A stretch of DNA of 64,000 nt from DASQPR01 sp963724705 (GCA_963724705.1 CAVRVS010000004.1:1612001-1676000); one strand, 5' to 3'; numbered from the stretch's first letter, positions 35,079-43,416 are shown. The notes: generated from the letters alone by a model not told the origin. Program-made: numbers and translations.

Positions 35079-35180
35079 ATGCGTCGTTTTACCGTGCCGT
35101 TCGGCTTCACCATCGTCGCGATGTGGATCCTCATGGTCGTCGTGATGGTCAACTCGGGGCATCAGACCGTCCATCACTGA
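35079..35180 (+). CDS. 33-residue single-pass membrane peptide
   Basis: A short ORF from ATG 35079 to TGA 35178-35180, preceded by CAGGGGG six bases upstream. M-R-R-F-T-V-P-F-G start, then a hydrophobic helix rich in Ile/Val/Met/Trp (about residues 9-24), then a hydrophilic end N-S-G-H-Q-T-V-H-H. It stands between fabG and the VWA gene and ends six bases before a perfect hairpin. Short membrane peptides of this type are easily missed; its function is unknown. Confidence 0.55.
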   Translation: MRRFTVPFGFTIVAMWILMVVVMVNSGHQTVHH

Positions 35181-35185
35181 CCGCC

Positions 35186-35212
35186 CGGCGTCCGGCGCGC
35201 AACCGGACGCCG
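35186..35212. terminator. Hairpin terminator between convergent genes
   Basis: A perfect 10-bp stem: CGGCGTCCGG (35186-35195) and CCGGACGCCG (35203-35212) with a 7-base loop. It lies between the stop of the small membrane ORF and the stop of the VWA gene, so it can end transcription from both sides. There is no U-tract, as is common in actinobacteria. Confidence 0.8.
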
Positions 35213-35218
35213 TCGGGG

Positions 35219-36169
35219 TCACAGCATTCGTGACGTCCAGAGCAGGCTCATCCCCGCCGCGGCGAACGCAAACAACAACGCCGCGCCGACGTACCACTGG
35301 GTCACCTCACGCGGCACCGTCTTGAATCCGATCGAGCTGCCCATGTCCTGGTAGACCTGCTTGAGCTCGGTCAGGGTGGCCGCTTCGTAGAAGTGTCCGT
35401 GCGTCAATTGCGCAAGCTCCCGCAGCGACAGGCGGTCGACCGGCACGCGCTGGGTCTCGCCTTCAATGTCGACGGTGCCGTTGTCGGTGCCGAACGCGAT
35501 CGTCGAGACCGGCACCCTGGCGGTCGCGGCCGCCTGGGCCGCCTCTTCAATCGGCCGGCCGGCCGTGCGGTAGCCGTCGGAGAGAAGCACGATGCGAGCC
35601 GGCGGGGCGCCCGAGGCGCCATCGGCCGGCACCGACTGAATCGCCGACAGGCTGGTGAAAACAGCCTCGCCGGTTGCCGTGGCCTCCTGTAGCTGCAGAC
35701 CGTCGATCGCTTGGGTGATGGACGTCCGATCCTTCGTCGGCGACACGAGGACGTCGGCGGTCTTCGCGAACGCGACCAGGCCGACGTTGTACCCGGTCGG
35801 CAGCGTCCGTACGAATTCCTTCGCGGCCGATTGCGCCGCCTTGATCCGGGTCGGAGCGACGTCGGTCGACTCCATCGACAGCGAGACGTCGATCGCGATC
35901 ATGATGGTCGCGCGTTCGAGCGGCTGCTTCGTGTCCACCGACGGCCGGGCCAACGCCGCCGACAGCACGAGCAGCGTGAGGATGAATGCCACCGCGGGCA
36001 CGTGGCGCCGCCAGCCGAGACCCTTCGGTGCGATCGTCTTGAGCAGGTCGACGTTGGTGAACTTCATGGCGTACGCACGCCGGTGCAGCGTCCGCCACAC
36101 GTACACGGCGGCCAGCAGCAGGACCGGGATCGCCGCAAGCAACCACACCGGCTGTAGGAACCGGATCAT
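35219..36169 (-). CDS. VWA-domain membrane protein (BatA-like)
   Basis: 316 residues from the ATG at 36169, preceded by GGAGG; the earlier in-frame start overlaps the upstream gene. Two N-terminal membrane helices, a von Willebrand A domain with the MIDAS D-V-S-L-S (D-x-S-x-S) near residue 95, and a last helix near the C-terminus. In the MoxR-DUF58-VWA arrangement these proteins act as a chaperone-like module for membrane or metal-bearing enzymes. Third gene of the operon. Confidence 0.93.
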   Translation of the reverse strand: MIRFLQPVWLLAAIPVLLLAAVYVWRTLHRRAYAMKFTNVDLLKTIAPKGLGWRRHVPAVAFILTLLVLSAALARPSVDTKQPLERATIMIAIDVSLSMESTDVAPTRIKAAQSAAKEFVRTLPTGYNVGLVAFAKTADVLVSPTKDRTSITQAIDGLQLQEATATGEAVFTSLSAIQSVPADGASGAPPARIVLLSDGYRTAGRPIEEAAQAAATARVPVSTIAFGTDNGTVDIEGETQRVPVDRLSLRELAQLTHGHFYEAATLTELKQVYQDMGSSIGFKTVPREVTQWYVGAALLFAFAAAGMSLLWTSRML

Positions 36170-36185
36170 GCGCAGCCTCCGTGCG

Positions 36186-37211
36186 TCATCGCGTGGTCCC
36201 CCTGGTACGCGCGTGCCGCTGCGCGGCCACGAACCGGACGATGTCGAACAGCCAGTCCGAGTCCGTACGCAGCCGCAGATGGGCCGCGCCGGCGCCGCGG
36301 ATGGCCGCGGCGATGGCGGCGCGCTGTGCCGCGGCCGCCTCCGCATACCGTACCCGCAGCTTGGGATCGGCGGTTTGGATCTCGTGCAGTGCACCGGATT
36401 CCGCGTCGACGAACTCCAGCACACCGGCGTCGGGCAGCTCGACCTCGCGTGGATCGAGCACCTCGATGGCGAGCAGATCGTGCCGGACGCCGAGCTTGCG
36501 CAGCGGCTGCGACCAGGTCGCCGGATCGACCAGGAAGTCCGAGATGACCACGGCTAGGCCGCGGCGTCGGGGCGGGCGGTTCAGCGCGTCCACCAGCGCG
36601 CCGAGGTCGGCCCGGCCGGGTTGCACCTTCGTCTGGGCAATCGCGCGCAGCAGGCCCTGCGTCTCTTTACGGCCCGGGCGCGCCGGCAGCCGGCGCAACT
36701 GCGTCCCGCTGCCGATGACCGCACCCATGCGGTTGCCGCCCCGCGCCGTGAGGTGCGCCATCGCCGCGGCCGCGGAGATGACCAGGTCTCGTTTGGTCGA
36801 ACGCGCGGTGCCGAACTCCAGGCTCGCCGACAGATCGATCGCGAGCCACGCCTCCAACTCGCGGTCCGCGACGGTCTGGCGCACGTGCGGGACCGTGGTA
36901 CGGGCGGTCACCGGCCAATCCATCCGGCGCACGTCGTCGCCCGGCCGATACTCGCGGGACTCCCCCGGTTCGGACCCCGGGCCCGGCAGAAGACCCAGAT
37001 AGTCGCCCTGGAGCAGACCATCGAGCCGGCGGGTGATCAGCAACTGCAGCTTCGCCAGCGCCGGTTCGGACCGGTGGGCCTCGTCCAGCCCGGCGTGTCC
37101 CGTCCCACTCGATCGGCGACCGCCATCAGCCGCCAGAGAGACGCCGTTGCCGGCCTGACCCACCGTGTCGTCGGGGTTGCGTCGCGGCCCGATGCGCGGC
37201 AGTGGGCTCAT
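36186..37211 (-). CDS. DUF58 domain protein
   Basis: 341 residues starting at ATG 37211, which overlaps the moxR stop (ATGA). The DUF58 signature G-E-S-R-E-Y-R-P-G-D-D-V-R-R-M-D-W lies near residues 85-101, with a VWA-like D-L-S-A-S strand after it. This family accompanies MoxR ATPases and VWA proteins; the acidic strand may be a degenerate metal site. No membrane helix. An N-terminal extension of about 40 residues is low in similarity. Confidence 0.92.
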   Translation of the reverse strand: MSPLPRIGPRRNPDDTVGQAGNGVSLAADGGRRSSGTGHAGLDEAHRSEPALAKLQLLITRRLDGLLQGDYLGLLPGPGSEPGESREYRPGDDVRRMDWPVTARTTVPHVRQTVADRELEAWLAIDLSASLEFGTARSTKRDLVISAAAAMAHLTARGGNRMGAVIGSGTQLRRLPARPGRKETQGLLRAIAQTKVQPGRADLGALVDALNRPPRRRGLAVVISDFLVDPATWSQPLRKLGVRHDLLAIEVLDPREVELPDAGVLEFVDAESGALHEIQTADPKLRVRYAEAAAAQRAAIAAAIRGAGAAHLRLRTDSDWLFDIVRFVAAQRHARTRGTTR

Positions 37212-38479
37212 CGCGCTCCCGGCCACGCACCGGTCGGCACCGGCTGGCGCCCGTTGGCACTCGGAGCCGCGTTCTGCCGGGACGTCACGGTAGGCAACGG
37301 TACGGTGGCGAGCACCCGATCGACCACGCGGTCGGCGGAGATGTCGTCGGCCAGTGCGTCATAGCTCAGTACGAGCCGATGCCGCAGGATGTCCGGCGCG
37401 ATGTCCTGCAGGTCCTGTGGCAACGCATAGTCCCGCCCACGCAGCAGGGCGAGCGCTCGGGTCGCCCGGACGATGCCGAGCGATGCGCGGGGGCTGGCGC
37501 CGTACTGGATGAGTCGCGCGACGTCCGGCATGCCGAACTCGGCCGGCGTACGGGTGGCGAGCACGAGGCGTACGGCGTAGTCGACCAGCGCGTTGTGCAC
37601 GAACACCTCGTCGGCCTTGCGCTGCAGACCGATCAACTCCGGCGTGGTGAGCACCGGATTCGCGACCGGCGCGGCCACGCCCATCCGGTAGACGATCTCG
37701 CGTTCTTCGGCATCGGTGGGATAGCCGACGTGGATCTTCAGCAGGAACCGGTCCCGCTGCGCCTCAGGAAGCGGGTAGACGCCCTCCTGCTCGATCGGGT
37801 TCTGGGTCGCCATCACGAGGAACGGCAGCGGCACCGCGTGCGTCTTGCCGCCGATCGACACGTGCTGCTCGGCCATCACTTCGAGCAGGGCGGACTGGAC
37901 CTTGGCCGGCGCCCGGTTGATCTCGTCGGCCAGCAGGAAGTTGACGAACACCGGTCCGAGTTCGATGTCGAACGCCTCGGACGACTGGCGGTAGATCCGC
38001 GTACCCACGACGTCGGCCGGGACCAGGTCGGGAGTGAACTGGATGCGCGCGAACGACCCGCCGACGACCTTGGCGATGGTCTCGACCGCCAGCGTCTTGG
38101 CCACGCCCGGGACGCCTTCGAGCAGGCAGTGACCGCGCGACAGCAGCGCGACGAACATCCGCTCGATCATCCGGTCCTGCCCGACTATCACGCGCTTGAC
38201 CTCGAACATCGCGCGTTCGAGCAGCGTGGCGTCCTGGGCCGGCGTCGTCATCGGCGGACCAGAGTTGACCAGGCCCGGCGCCGACGGTCCGGACTGCGGC
38301 GCCGATGCGCCAGGCTGCGGCGCGGATCCTCCCGGGTATGGCGCGGCCGGCCCCGGCGGCGGCCCGGCCAGTCCGGGCGGCATTCCGGCCGGCCCCGGCT
38401 GCGCACCGGTCGGACCGGCGCCGGGTGGTCCCGGAAACGGCGAGCCAGACGTGGGAGTGGGCATGGTCGGCTCGGTCAC
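37208..38479 (-). CDS. moxR: MoxR-family AAA+ ATPase
   Basis: 423 residues from the GTG at 38479, preceded by GGAGGACCG; a longer open frame adds 63 unrelated residues. The first about 85 residues are Pro/Gly/Ala-rich. The AAA+ core has Walker A L-E-G-V-P-G-V-A-K-T, Walker B F-L-L-A-D-E-I-N-R-A, sensor 1 M-A-T-Q-N-P-I-E and sensor 2 region G-A-S-P-R-A-S. MoxR ATPases remodel or insert cofactors in client proteins together with VWA partners. First gene of the operon with DUF58 and VWA. Confidence 0.95.
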   Translation of the reverse strand: MTEPTMPTPTSGSPFPGPPGAGPTGAQPGPAGMPPGLAGPPPGPAAPYPGGSAPQPGASAPQSGPSAPGLVNSGPPMTTPAQDATLLERAMFEVKRVIVGQDRMIERMFVALLSRGHCLLEGVPGVAKTLAVETIAKVVGGSFARIQFTPDLVPADVVGTRIYRQSSEAFDIELGPVFVNFLLADEINRAPAKVQSALLEVMAEQHVSIGGKTHAVPLPFLVMATQNPIEQEGVYPLPEAQRDRFLLKIHVGYPTDAEEREIVYRMGVAAPVANPVLTTPELIGLQRKADEVFVHNALVDYAVRLVLATRTPAEFGMPDVARLIQYGASPRASLGIVRATRALALLRGRDYALPQDLQDIAPDILRHRLVLSYDALADDISADRVVDRVLATVPLPTVTSRQNAAPSANGRQPVPTGAWPGAR

Positions 38480-38715
38480 CGGTCCTCCAGAACAACAGCG
38501 CGCTACGGACGCCTCAAGCGTCGCACGATTCACCAACGTGCCGCGCCCAGACCCATGAGGTTCACAGCCCGGGAATCTGATCGGCGCCTCAGCCGAAGAC
38601 CGCGGCACACTCAACGCTACAGCGGCCGCGACCCGCCGGGTGGCGACCGAAACTCGCCGAACAGGCATCGCGCGCGGGTAGACATAGGGTGCCTACGGAT
38701 GGTTACCATTCTCTC

Positions 38716-38753
38716 CGTCGCCGGGCGACTTCCCCCGTGGTCGCCCGGCGACG
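38716..38753. promoter_or_regulatory. 14-bp perfect inverted repeat between moxR and the Zn-protein gene
   Basis: CGTCGCCGGGCGAC (38716-38729) and GTCGCCCGGCGACG (38740-38753) form a 14-bp stem with a 10-base loop, 58 bases before the GTG at 38812 in the divergent region. It may be a leader hairpin of the small gene or an operator. The rest of the 332-bp gap shows nothing certain. Confidence 0.6.
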
Positions 38754-38811
38754 CAACTCTCCGGCCGCCGCGCTTCGTGGCGGCCGCTTCGCGCAGGGCA
38801 CACTTGCGGAC

Positions 38812-39072
38812 GTGACCAATCCACCGTCCGGCAGCGATCCGATCGGACTGTTCCGCCGGGACGACGGCAGCCGATCCGACGACCCCGACGATGAGCTGCG
38901 GTGCTCGGCCAAGGGGTGCCGCCGTCCGGCGACGTACGCGCTGCACTGGAACAACCCAAAGCTGCACACGCCGGATCGGCGCAAGACCTGGCTTGCCTGT
39001 GACGACCATCGCGAATCACTCGCCGCGTTCCTGGATGTACGCGGATTCCTGCGTGACGTCGCGCCGTTGTGA
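38812..39072 (+). CDS. Small Cys-rich (zinc-binding-like) actinobacterial protein
   Basis: 86 residues from a GTG at 38812; the upstream open frame covers the hairpin. After an acidic start, the sequence has C-S-A-K-G-C-R-R-P-A-T-Y-A-L-H-W-N-N-P and W-L-A-C-D-D-H, giving three Cys and two His that can bind Zn. It ends F-L-D-V-R-G-F-L-R-D-V-A-P-L. Related small proteins occur across Actinobacteria next to moxR or acn; no function is known to me. It converges on the PAP2 gene, with six bases between its stop and the un-frameshifted PAP2 end. Confidence 0.75.
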   Translation: MTNPPSGSDPIGLFRRDDGSRSDDPDDELRCSAKGCRRPATYALHWNNPKLHTPDRRKTWLACDDHRESLAAFLDVRGFLRDVAPL

Positions 39073-40419
39073 CAGCGCTACTCGGCGATCCGCTCGCGCG
39101 CCACGGACGGCTCGAACGACACGCTCGCCGCGATCTCGGCGGCGGCGTCGTCGTCCGCACTCCAGGAGTCCCCGCCGTTTGAGCGCAGGCTCGATCCGGA
39201 GGAAGCAGGCTGGTGTTCCCGTCCGTCCGCGGACGACCCGCCATTGCGGACCGCATGGGAGGTGTCCGCGGCGTCCACCGGCGCCCCCGCAACAGCTGTG
39301 ATCGGAGCGGAGGTCGACCGGAGCGGACGCAATCGGCATCGCGATCGCCGGCACGGCGGCGAGCCCGTTGGGCACGGGCGACAGGCCGGTCGGGATCGGG
39401 GACACCGGAGCCGGCAGAGTCGCGGGCGCCGAGGCCTGGCGCCGCTTCCACGCCGCCCAGCCCTTCTCGGCCGCCGACACACCGACCATCGTCACGGCCA
39501 CGTAGAACCACCCGACCAGGACGTCGGTCATGTAGTGCTCGCCCGAGTAGACGAGCGTGAACGTCATCGCCAGCGGGTAGGCGAGCAGCAACGGCCACCA
39601 CCGCTTGCGTACGGTCGGCAGGAAGAACGCGACGACGATCAGCGCATATGCGCTGTGCAGCGACGGCATCGCTGCCACCGGGTTGGCCGCGTCGACCTTG
39701 GCCGCGTTCAAGAGGTTGCCGGCACCGTGCAGGCCGATGGCGCTCCAGCCACGAGTGGCCAGACCATCGTGGATCGGCTGGATGAGACCCCGTTCGGCCG
39801 CCCACCACGGTGGCGCGGCCGGATAGAGAAAGTAGGTCGCGAGCCCGAGCACGTTGAGCGTGACCCATCGGCGGATGAACGAAGCCCACCGTTCGCGGTT
39901 CCGCAGCCACAACACGACCGCGACGAGCAGCGCGGTGACGAAGTGCGAGAAGTAGACGAAGCTCGCGACAACGTCGTACCACTGCACATGCACGTGATAG
40001 AGGTGATCCTGCAGCCACACCGTGGGCACGACACCGCCGGTGAACCATCCGAACATCCATTGGTCGGCATGGATCATCTCGGTGACGTGCGGCGCGATGC
40101 CCTTGTCGGCGACGCCGCGCGAGATGTTGTAGAGCACCAACAAGATGACGACCGAGGCCCAGTCTCGGGCGAACCGCAGATGACTGCGCCACGGACGTTC
40201 GCTGTGCCAGGCAATCGTGAGCGCCCAGAGCCAGACGAACGCGTAGATCGGATCGGTCGGCAGACCGAGAACAAACAGCAGGCCCACAAACGCGGCGGAC
40301 CAGATCGTCATCGCGATGATGCGGCGGCGCTTCGTACCTAGACCGGTCTGCGCCGCCCGCGTGCTTGACGCGGGATCGTCGGGCGCGGCGTGGTCCGCGG
40401 CGGAGGGAGTCAAGGTCAT
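39016..40419 (-). CDS. PAP2-family phosphatase/phosphotransferase with a frameshifted tail
   Basis: The frame encodes 467 residues. About seven membrane helices carry the PAP2_3 motifs: M-P-S-L-H-S-A-Y and the second H-x3-D in Y-S-G-E-H-Y-M-T-D. This fits inositol-phosphoceramide/phosphatidylinositol-type phosphotransferases or lipid phosphatases. The last about 110 residues are Arg-rich and unlike the rest. In the next frame the tail reads I-T-A-V-A-G-A-P-V-D-A-A-D onward to E-R-I-A-E and stops at 39078, leaving the neighbour free. Deleting a 16-bp near-repeat (39312-39327) restores it. Confidence 0.85.
   Translation of the reverse strand: MTLTPSAADHAAPDDPASSTRAAQTGLGTKRRRIIAMTIWSAAFVGLLFVLGLPTDPIYAFVWLWALTIAWHSERPWRSHLRFARDWASVVILLVLYNISRGVADKGIAPHVTEMIHADQWMFGWFTGGVVPTVWLQDHLYHVHVQWYDVVASFVYFSHFVTALLVAVVLWLRNRERWASFIRRWVTLNVLGLATYFLYPAAPPWWAAERGLIQPIHDGLATRGWSAIGLHGAGNLLNAAKVDAANPVAAMPSLHSAYALIVVAFFLPTVRKRWWPLLLAYPLAMTFTLVYSGEHYMTDVLVGWFYVAVTMVGVSAAEKGWAAWKRRQASAPATLPAPVSPIPTGLSPVPNGLAAVPAIAMPIASAPVDLRSDHSCCGGAGGRRGHLPCGPQWRVVRGRTGTPACFLRIEPALKRRGLLECGRRRRRRDRGERVVRAVRGARADRRVALSQRRDVTQESAYIQERGE
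39300..39327. repeat. 16-bp direct repeat at the frameshift site
   Basis: GATCGGAGCGGA (39300-39311) and GACCGGAGCGGA (39316-39327) are offset by 16 bp. Removal of one 16-bp period puts the PAP2 tail in the frame that ends at 39078. This marks a duplication, real or introduced during sequencing. Confidence 0.75.
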
Positions 40420-40424
40420 GGCTT

Positions 40425-40472
40425 GTCGAGGTTACCCAGCTAGTCTGAGAGTAACCTCGACGGGCTTGTCAA
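40425..40472 (-). promoter_or_regulatory. PAP2 promoter with an 11-bp inverted repeat
   Basis: GTCGAGGTTAC (40425-40435) and GTAACCTCGAC (40451-40461) form a perfect inverted repeat with a 15-bp spacer, five bases before the PAP2 ATG. On the minus strand TTGACA (40467-40472) lies just ahead of it, and CAGACT about 19 bases further in, so the repeat covers the region from spacer to transcript start. It could be a repressor operator or a leader hairpin. Confidence 0.55.
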
Positions 40473-40569
40473 CGTGACGGGATCAACAATCAGGTGAACC
40501 GTCCGAATCGCTATGACGTGCAGTTTATTCCGGAGCGTTACCCGCAGTAAACGCCAGGAGCCCGCGCGG

Positions 40570-41787
40570 TCATCGCGTTAGTGCCGCTCCGATCGGCAAG
40601 ATCTCAAGATCATCCACCGGTACGGTATCCGGATACTTCACGCCCGCGCCGGTATTGAGAAAGACGACGCGTTCCGTGCCGAGCAACCAGTCGTCGTGCC
40701 GCAGGTGACGCAGCGCGGCCAGGCACGCGGCGCCCTCAGGGCACAACAACAGACCCTCGAGTTCGGCATATGCGCGCAGCTCAGCGAGAATCTCGTCGTC
40801 GTCGACCGCGACCGCCGTGCCCTTCGACTCGTCCAGCGCGGTCAGGATCAGTTCATCGCCGAGTGGCGCCGGCACGGTGATGCCGAACGCAACCGTCCGC
40901 GCGTCGGCCCATGGTTCGGCACGACGAGCGCCGGAGGCGAAGGCGCGCACAATCGGCGCGCAACCGCTCGCCTGTACGGCGACGAGGCGTGGCGTCGGAC
41001 CGGTCACCCAGCCCAGGGCGCGCATCTCGTCAATCGCTTTGTGGATGCCGATCAGGCCGACTCCGCCCCCGGTCGGGTAGACAATCACATCGGGTAACTG
41101 CCAGTCGAGTTGCTCGGCGATCTCGTACCCCATGGTCTTCTTGCCTTCGAGCCGGTAGGGCTCCTTGAGCGTCGACGCGTCGAAGACCGAGCCGCCGGAT
41201 CCGGCGACGAATGCCGCGACCATCCGTCCGGCGTCGCCGATGAGTCCGTCGACCAGATAGACGTCGGCACCGGCGGCCACGCACTCACGCCGCGTAATGA
41301 CCGGCGCGTCGACCGGCATCGCAATCGTGGCGCGCATGCCGGCCCGCGCGGCGTACGTTGCCCACGCTGCTCCGGCGTTGCCGTTGGTCGGCATCGCGAC
41401 GTGGCCGATGCCGAGTTCGGCCGCGCGAGACACGCCGACCGCGGCGCCGCGGGCCTTGAAGGAGCCGGTCGGTATCAGCCCCTCGTCCTTGATGAGCAGG
41501 CCGGGCAGGCCGATGGACGCGCCGTAGCGCGCGGCCGGCAGCAATGGGGTCCAGCCCTCACCGAGGGTGACCGCATGGCTCTCGTCGTCCAAGGGCAGGA
41601 CTTCCCGGTAGCGCCAGAGGTCGGCACGTCGACCGGCGATGTCGGTCGGCTGGACGGCGCGCCCGACCGCGTCCAGGTCATATCGCGCGAGCAGCGGCGA
41701 GCCGCACTCGGTGCACAGGTTGGTCGGTCGTGTCGCGTCGAACCGAGCGGCGCAGCGCGGACATTCGAGATGCGTCAGGAACGTCAC
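40570..41787 (-). CDS. thrC: Threonine synthase
   Basis: 405 residues from the GTG at 41787; the open frame upstream has no similarity and overlaps the divergent thioesterase. An N-terminal zinc-ribbon-like C-P-R-C and C-T-E-C pair, then the PLP domain with the Schiff-base Lys in G-S-F-K-A-R-G, T-N-G-N-A-G-A-A and a P-T-G-G-G-V-G-L-I-G loop. It converts O-phosphohomoserine to threonine. No other threonine biosynthesis gene adjoins, so this is the longer fungal/plant-like class seen in actinobacteria or a close paralogue. Confidence 0.88.
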   Translation of the reverse strand: MTFLTHLECPRCAARFDATRPTNLCTECGSPLLARYDLDAVGRAVQPTDIAGRRADLWRYREVLPLDDESHAVTLGEGWTPLLPAARYGASIGLPGLLIKDEGLIPTGSFKARGAAVGVSRAAELGIGHVAMPTNGNAGAAWATYAARAGMRATIAMPVDAPVITRRECVAAGADVYLVDGLIGDAGRMVAAFVAGSGGSVFDASTLKEPYRLEGKKTMGYEIAEQLDWQLPDVIVYPTGGGVGLIGIHKAIDEMRALGWVTGPTPRLVAVQASGCAPIVRAFASGARRAEPWADARTVAFGITVPAPLGDELILTALDESKGTAVAVDDDEILAELRAYAELEGLLLCPEGAACLAALRHLRHDDWLLGTERVVFLNTGAGVKYPDTVPVDDLEILPIGAALTR

Positions 41788-41874
41788 GCTGGCCAACGTA
41801 CGCCCAGGCCGATTGCCGGCCGTGCCGCCGGCCGGTCTGTTGTGTCGTGGGTGACGCCACCTAGGCTTGCCTCC

Positions 41875-42261
41875 ATGCAGTTGCAGCCCGGCCTGTCCGC
41901 GCGTGTCGAGCTGACAGTGACCGACGCCGACACCGCCCAGGCATTGGGCTCGGGCGATGTTCCGGTGCTCGCCACCCCCCGGGTGCTGGCGCTGGCCGAA
42001 GCGGCGACGGTGGCCGCGCTGGCGGCCCGGCTTGACAGTGGCCAGACCACCGTCGGCACGCGGGTCGAGCTCGACCATGTCGCCGCGACCGCGGTCGGAC
42101 GGCACGTGACTGCCCTCGCGATCCTGGCCAAAGTGGATGGCCGGCGCTTGCTCTTCGATATCGTGGTGCGCGACGGTGAAGAGCTGGTCGCGGAGGGACG
42201 GGTGGAGCGGGTGATGGTCGACCGCCAGCGTTTCCTGGCGAAGGCGTTCGACGTCTCGTGA
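41875..42261 (+). CDS. Hotdog thioesterase (FlK-like)
   Basis: 128 residues. The active-site Thr and Glu occur in L-A-T-P-R-V-L-A-L-A-E-A-A and the His in E-L-D-H-V-A-A-T, the set used by fluoroacetyl-CoA thioesterase FlK. The family hydrolyses small acyl-CoAs; fluoroacetate resistance cannot be assumed here. Its stop overlaps the next GTG, so it is translated with the MBL-fold gene. Confidence 0.88.
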   Translation: MQLQPGLSARVELTVTDADTAQALGSGDVPVLATPRVLALAEAATVAALAARLDSGQTTVGTRVELDHVAATAVGRHVTALAILAKVDGRRLLFDIVVRDGEELVAEGRVERVMVDRQRFLAKAFDVS

Positions 42262-43079
42262 TCGAGCTGCGCCCGCTGGCCGACGGCGTATTCGTCGCCC
42301 GCACCCAACCACTCGATGTGAACGTGACCGTCGTGCTCGGCGACGACGCCGCCCTGGTGATCGACACACTGTCGACCGAAGGACAGGCCCGCGCGTTGCT
42401 CGACGCGATCCGGTCGATGACGTCGTTGCCGTTGACCGTCGCGATCACGCACTTCCATTTCGACCACAGTTTCGGCGCCGCCGTGCTGGCCGAGGGTGGT
42501 CGGCCGGTGTGGGGGCACCCGTACGTCGCGACCGAACTCACCGAGCGCGGTCGGCACTGGCGGTCACGCTGGCACGACGAGTGGGCGTCGGCCGAGCCCG
42601 AGCTGGCGGCGGGCCTCGCGGCCGCCGCCGTTGCAGTGCCGGACCACCTGGTACGGGATTCCGCGACGATCGACCTGGGCGGCCGGAGCGTCACCCTGAC
42701 GCATCCCGGTCGCGCCCACACCGCCGGCGACCTCATCGCCTATGTACCCGACGTCGACGTCCTGGTCGCCGGTGACCTGGTCGAGGAGGGAAACCCGCCA
42801 GACTTCTCCGACGCCTTCCCGCTGGAGTGGCCGGAGGCGCTGCGCCGGTTGTTCGATATCGCCTCGGAGACGACGCTGATCGTGCCGGGCCATGGTGCGA
42901 TCGTCGACGCGGAGTTCGTCGACGCCCAGCACGCCAAGCTGGCGGCACTCGACTGGTTGATTCGCTACGGCCACCGGGACGGTGCGACCGTGGAGTCGTT
43001 AGCGGCGCGTGGACCCTTCCCGGTCGATACGAACCACGTGGCCGTGACGCGCGGCTTCGCCGCGCTCGCCGGCCACTGA
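42258..43079 (+). CDS. MBL-fold metallo-hydrolase
   Basis: 273 residues from the GTG at 42258 (GTGA overlap). Metal site T-H-F-H-F-D-H (His 65, His 67, Asp 69, His 70), a His in R-A-H-T-A-G-D, the bridging Asp in V-A-G-D-L-V-E, and the last His in V-P-G-H-G. This is a dinuclear Zn hydrolase of the glyoxalase II-like group. Coupling to the FlK-like thioesterase suggests acyl-thioester or lactone hydrolysis. Confidence 0.93.
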   Translation: MIELRPLADGVFVARTQPLDVNVTVVLGDDAALVIDTLSTEGQARALLDAIRSMTSLPLTVAITHFHFDHSFGAAVLAEGGRPVWGHPYVATELTERGRHWRSRWHDEWASAEPELAAGLAAAAVAVPDHLVRDSATIDLGGRSVTLTHPGRAHTAGDLIAYVPDVDVLVAGDLVEEGNPPDFSDAFPLEWPEALRRLFDIASETTLIVPGHGAIVDAEFVDAQHAKLAALDWLIRYGHRDGATVESLAARGPFPVDTNHVAVTRGFAALAGH

Positions 43080-43110
43080 CCGTCAACCTCGCCGGCCACT
43101 GATCGTCAAC
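43065..43110. repeat. 23-bp tandem duplication over the MBL stop codon
   Basis: The 23-bp unit starting CTCGCCGGCCACTGA is present at 43065 and again at 43088 with one mismatch, so the stop codon TGA occurs in both copies. The rest of the gap to 43416 holds no recognised gene. Confidence 0.75.
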
Positions 43111-43416
43111 GGCGCGACTGTCCGATCTGTCCGATCCGAGGCGGCCGGCTGATCACTCTCCCGGATTAACGGTGTCTGTCCTTGTGGCGTCGGCCGGTAC
43201 ACTCGGCGCTCCAGCGGGCCGGATGACCCGCCACAGACGACAAAGCCCTGCGTACGGCGCCCGTCGGCCGATCGGTTCGTACCGGTAACTGATCGACCGA
43301 AACCCGCTCCACCTTTAGCGATTAACACCCGTCGATTACTGGATGAGACGAGTTGTGATTTGTAGAACCATGAGCCCAGTGTGTGGGGAGCTGGCTCGAA
43401 CGATGTGGTGGGCTGC

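Noticed and set aside
37202..38815. 537-residue plus-strand frame opposite moxR
   Set aside because: It is antisense to a clear AAA+ ATPase and has no domain of its own.
41875..42261. Fluoroacetate resistance gene
   Set aside because: The FlK-like active-site set is shared by many small-acyl thioesterases; nothing local points to organofluorine metabolism.
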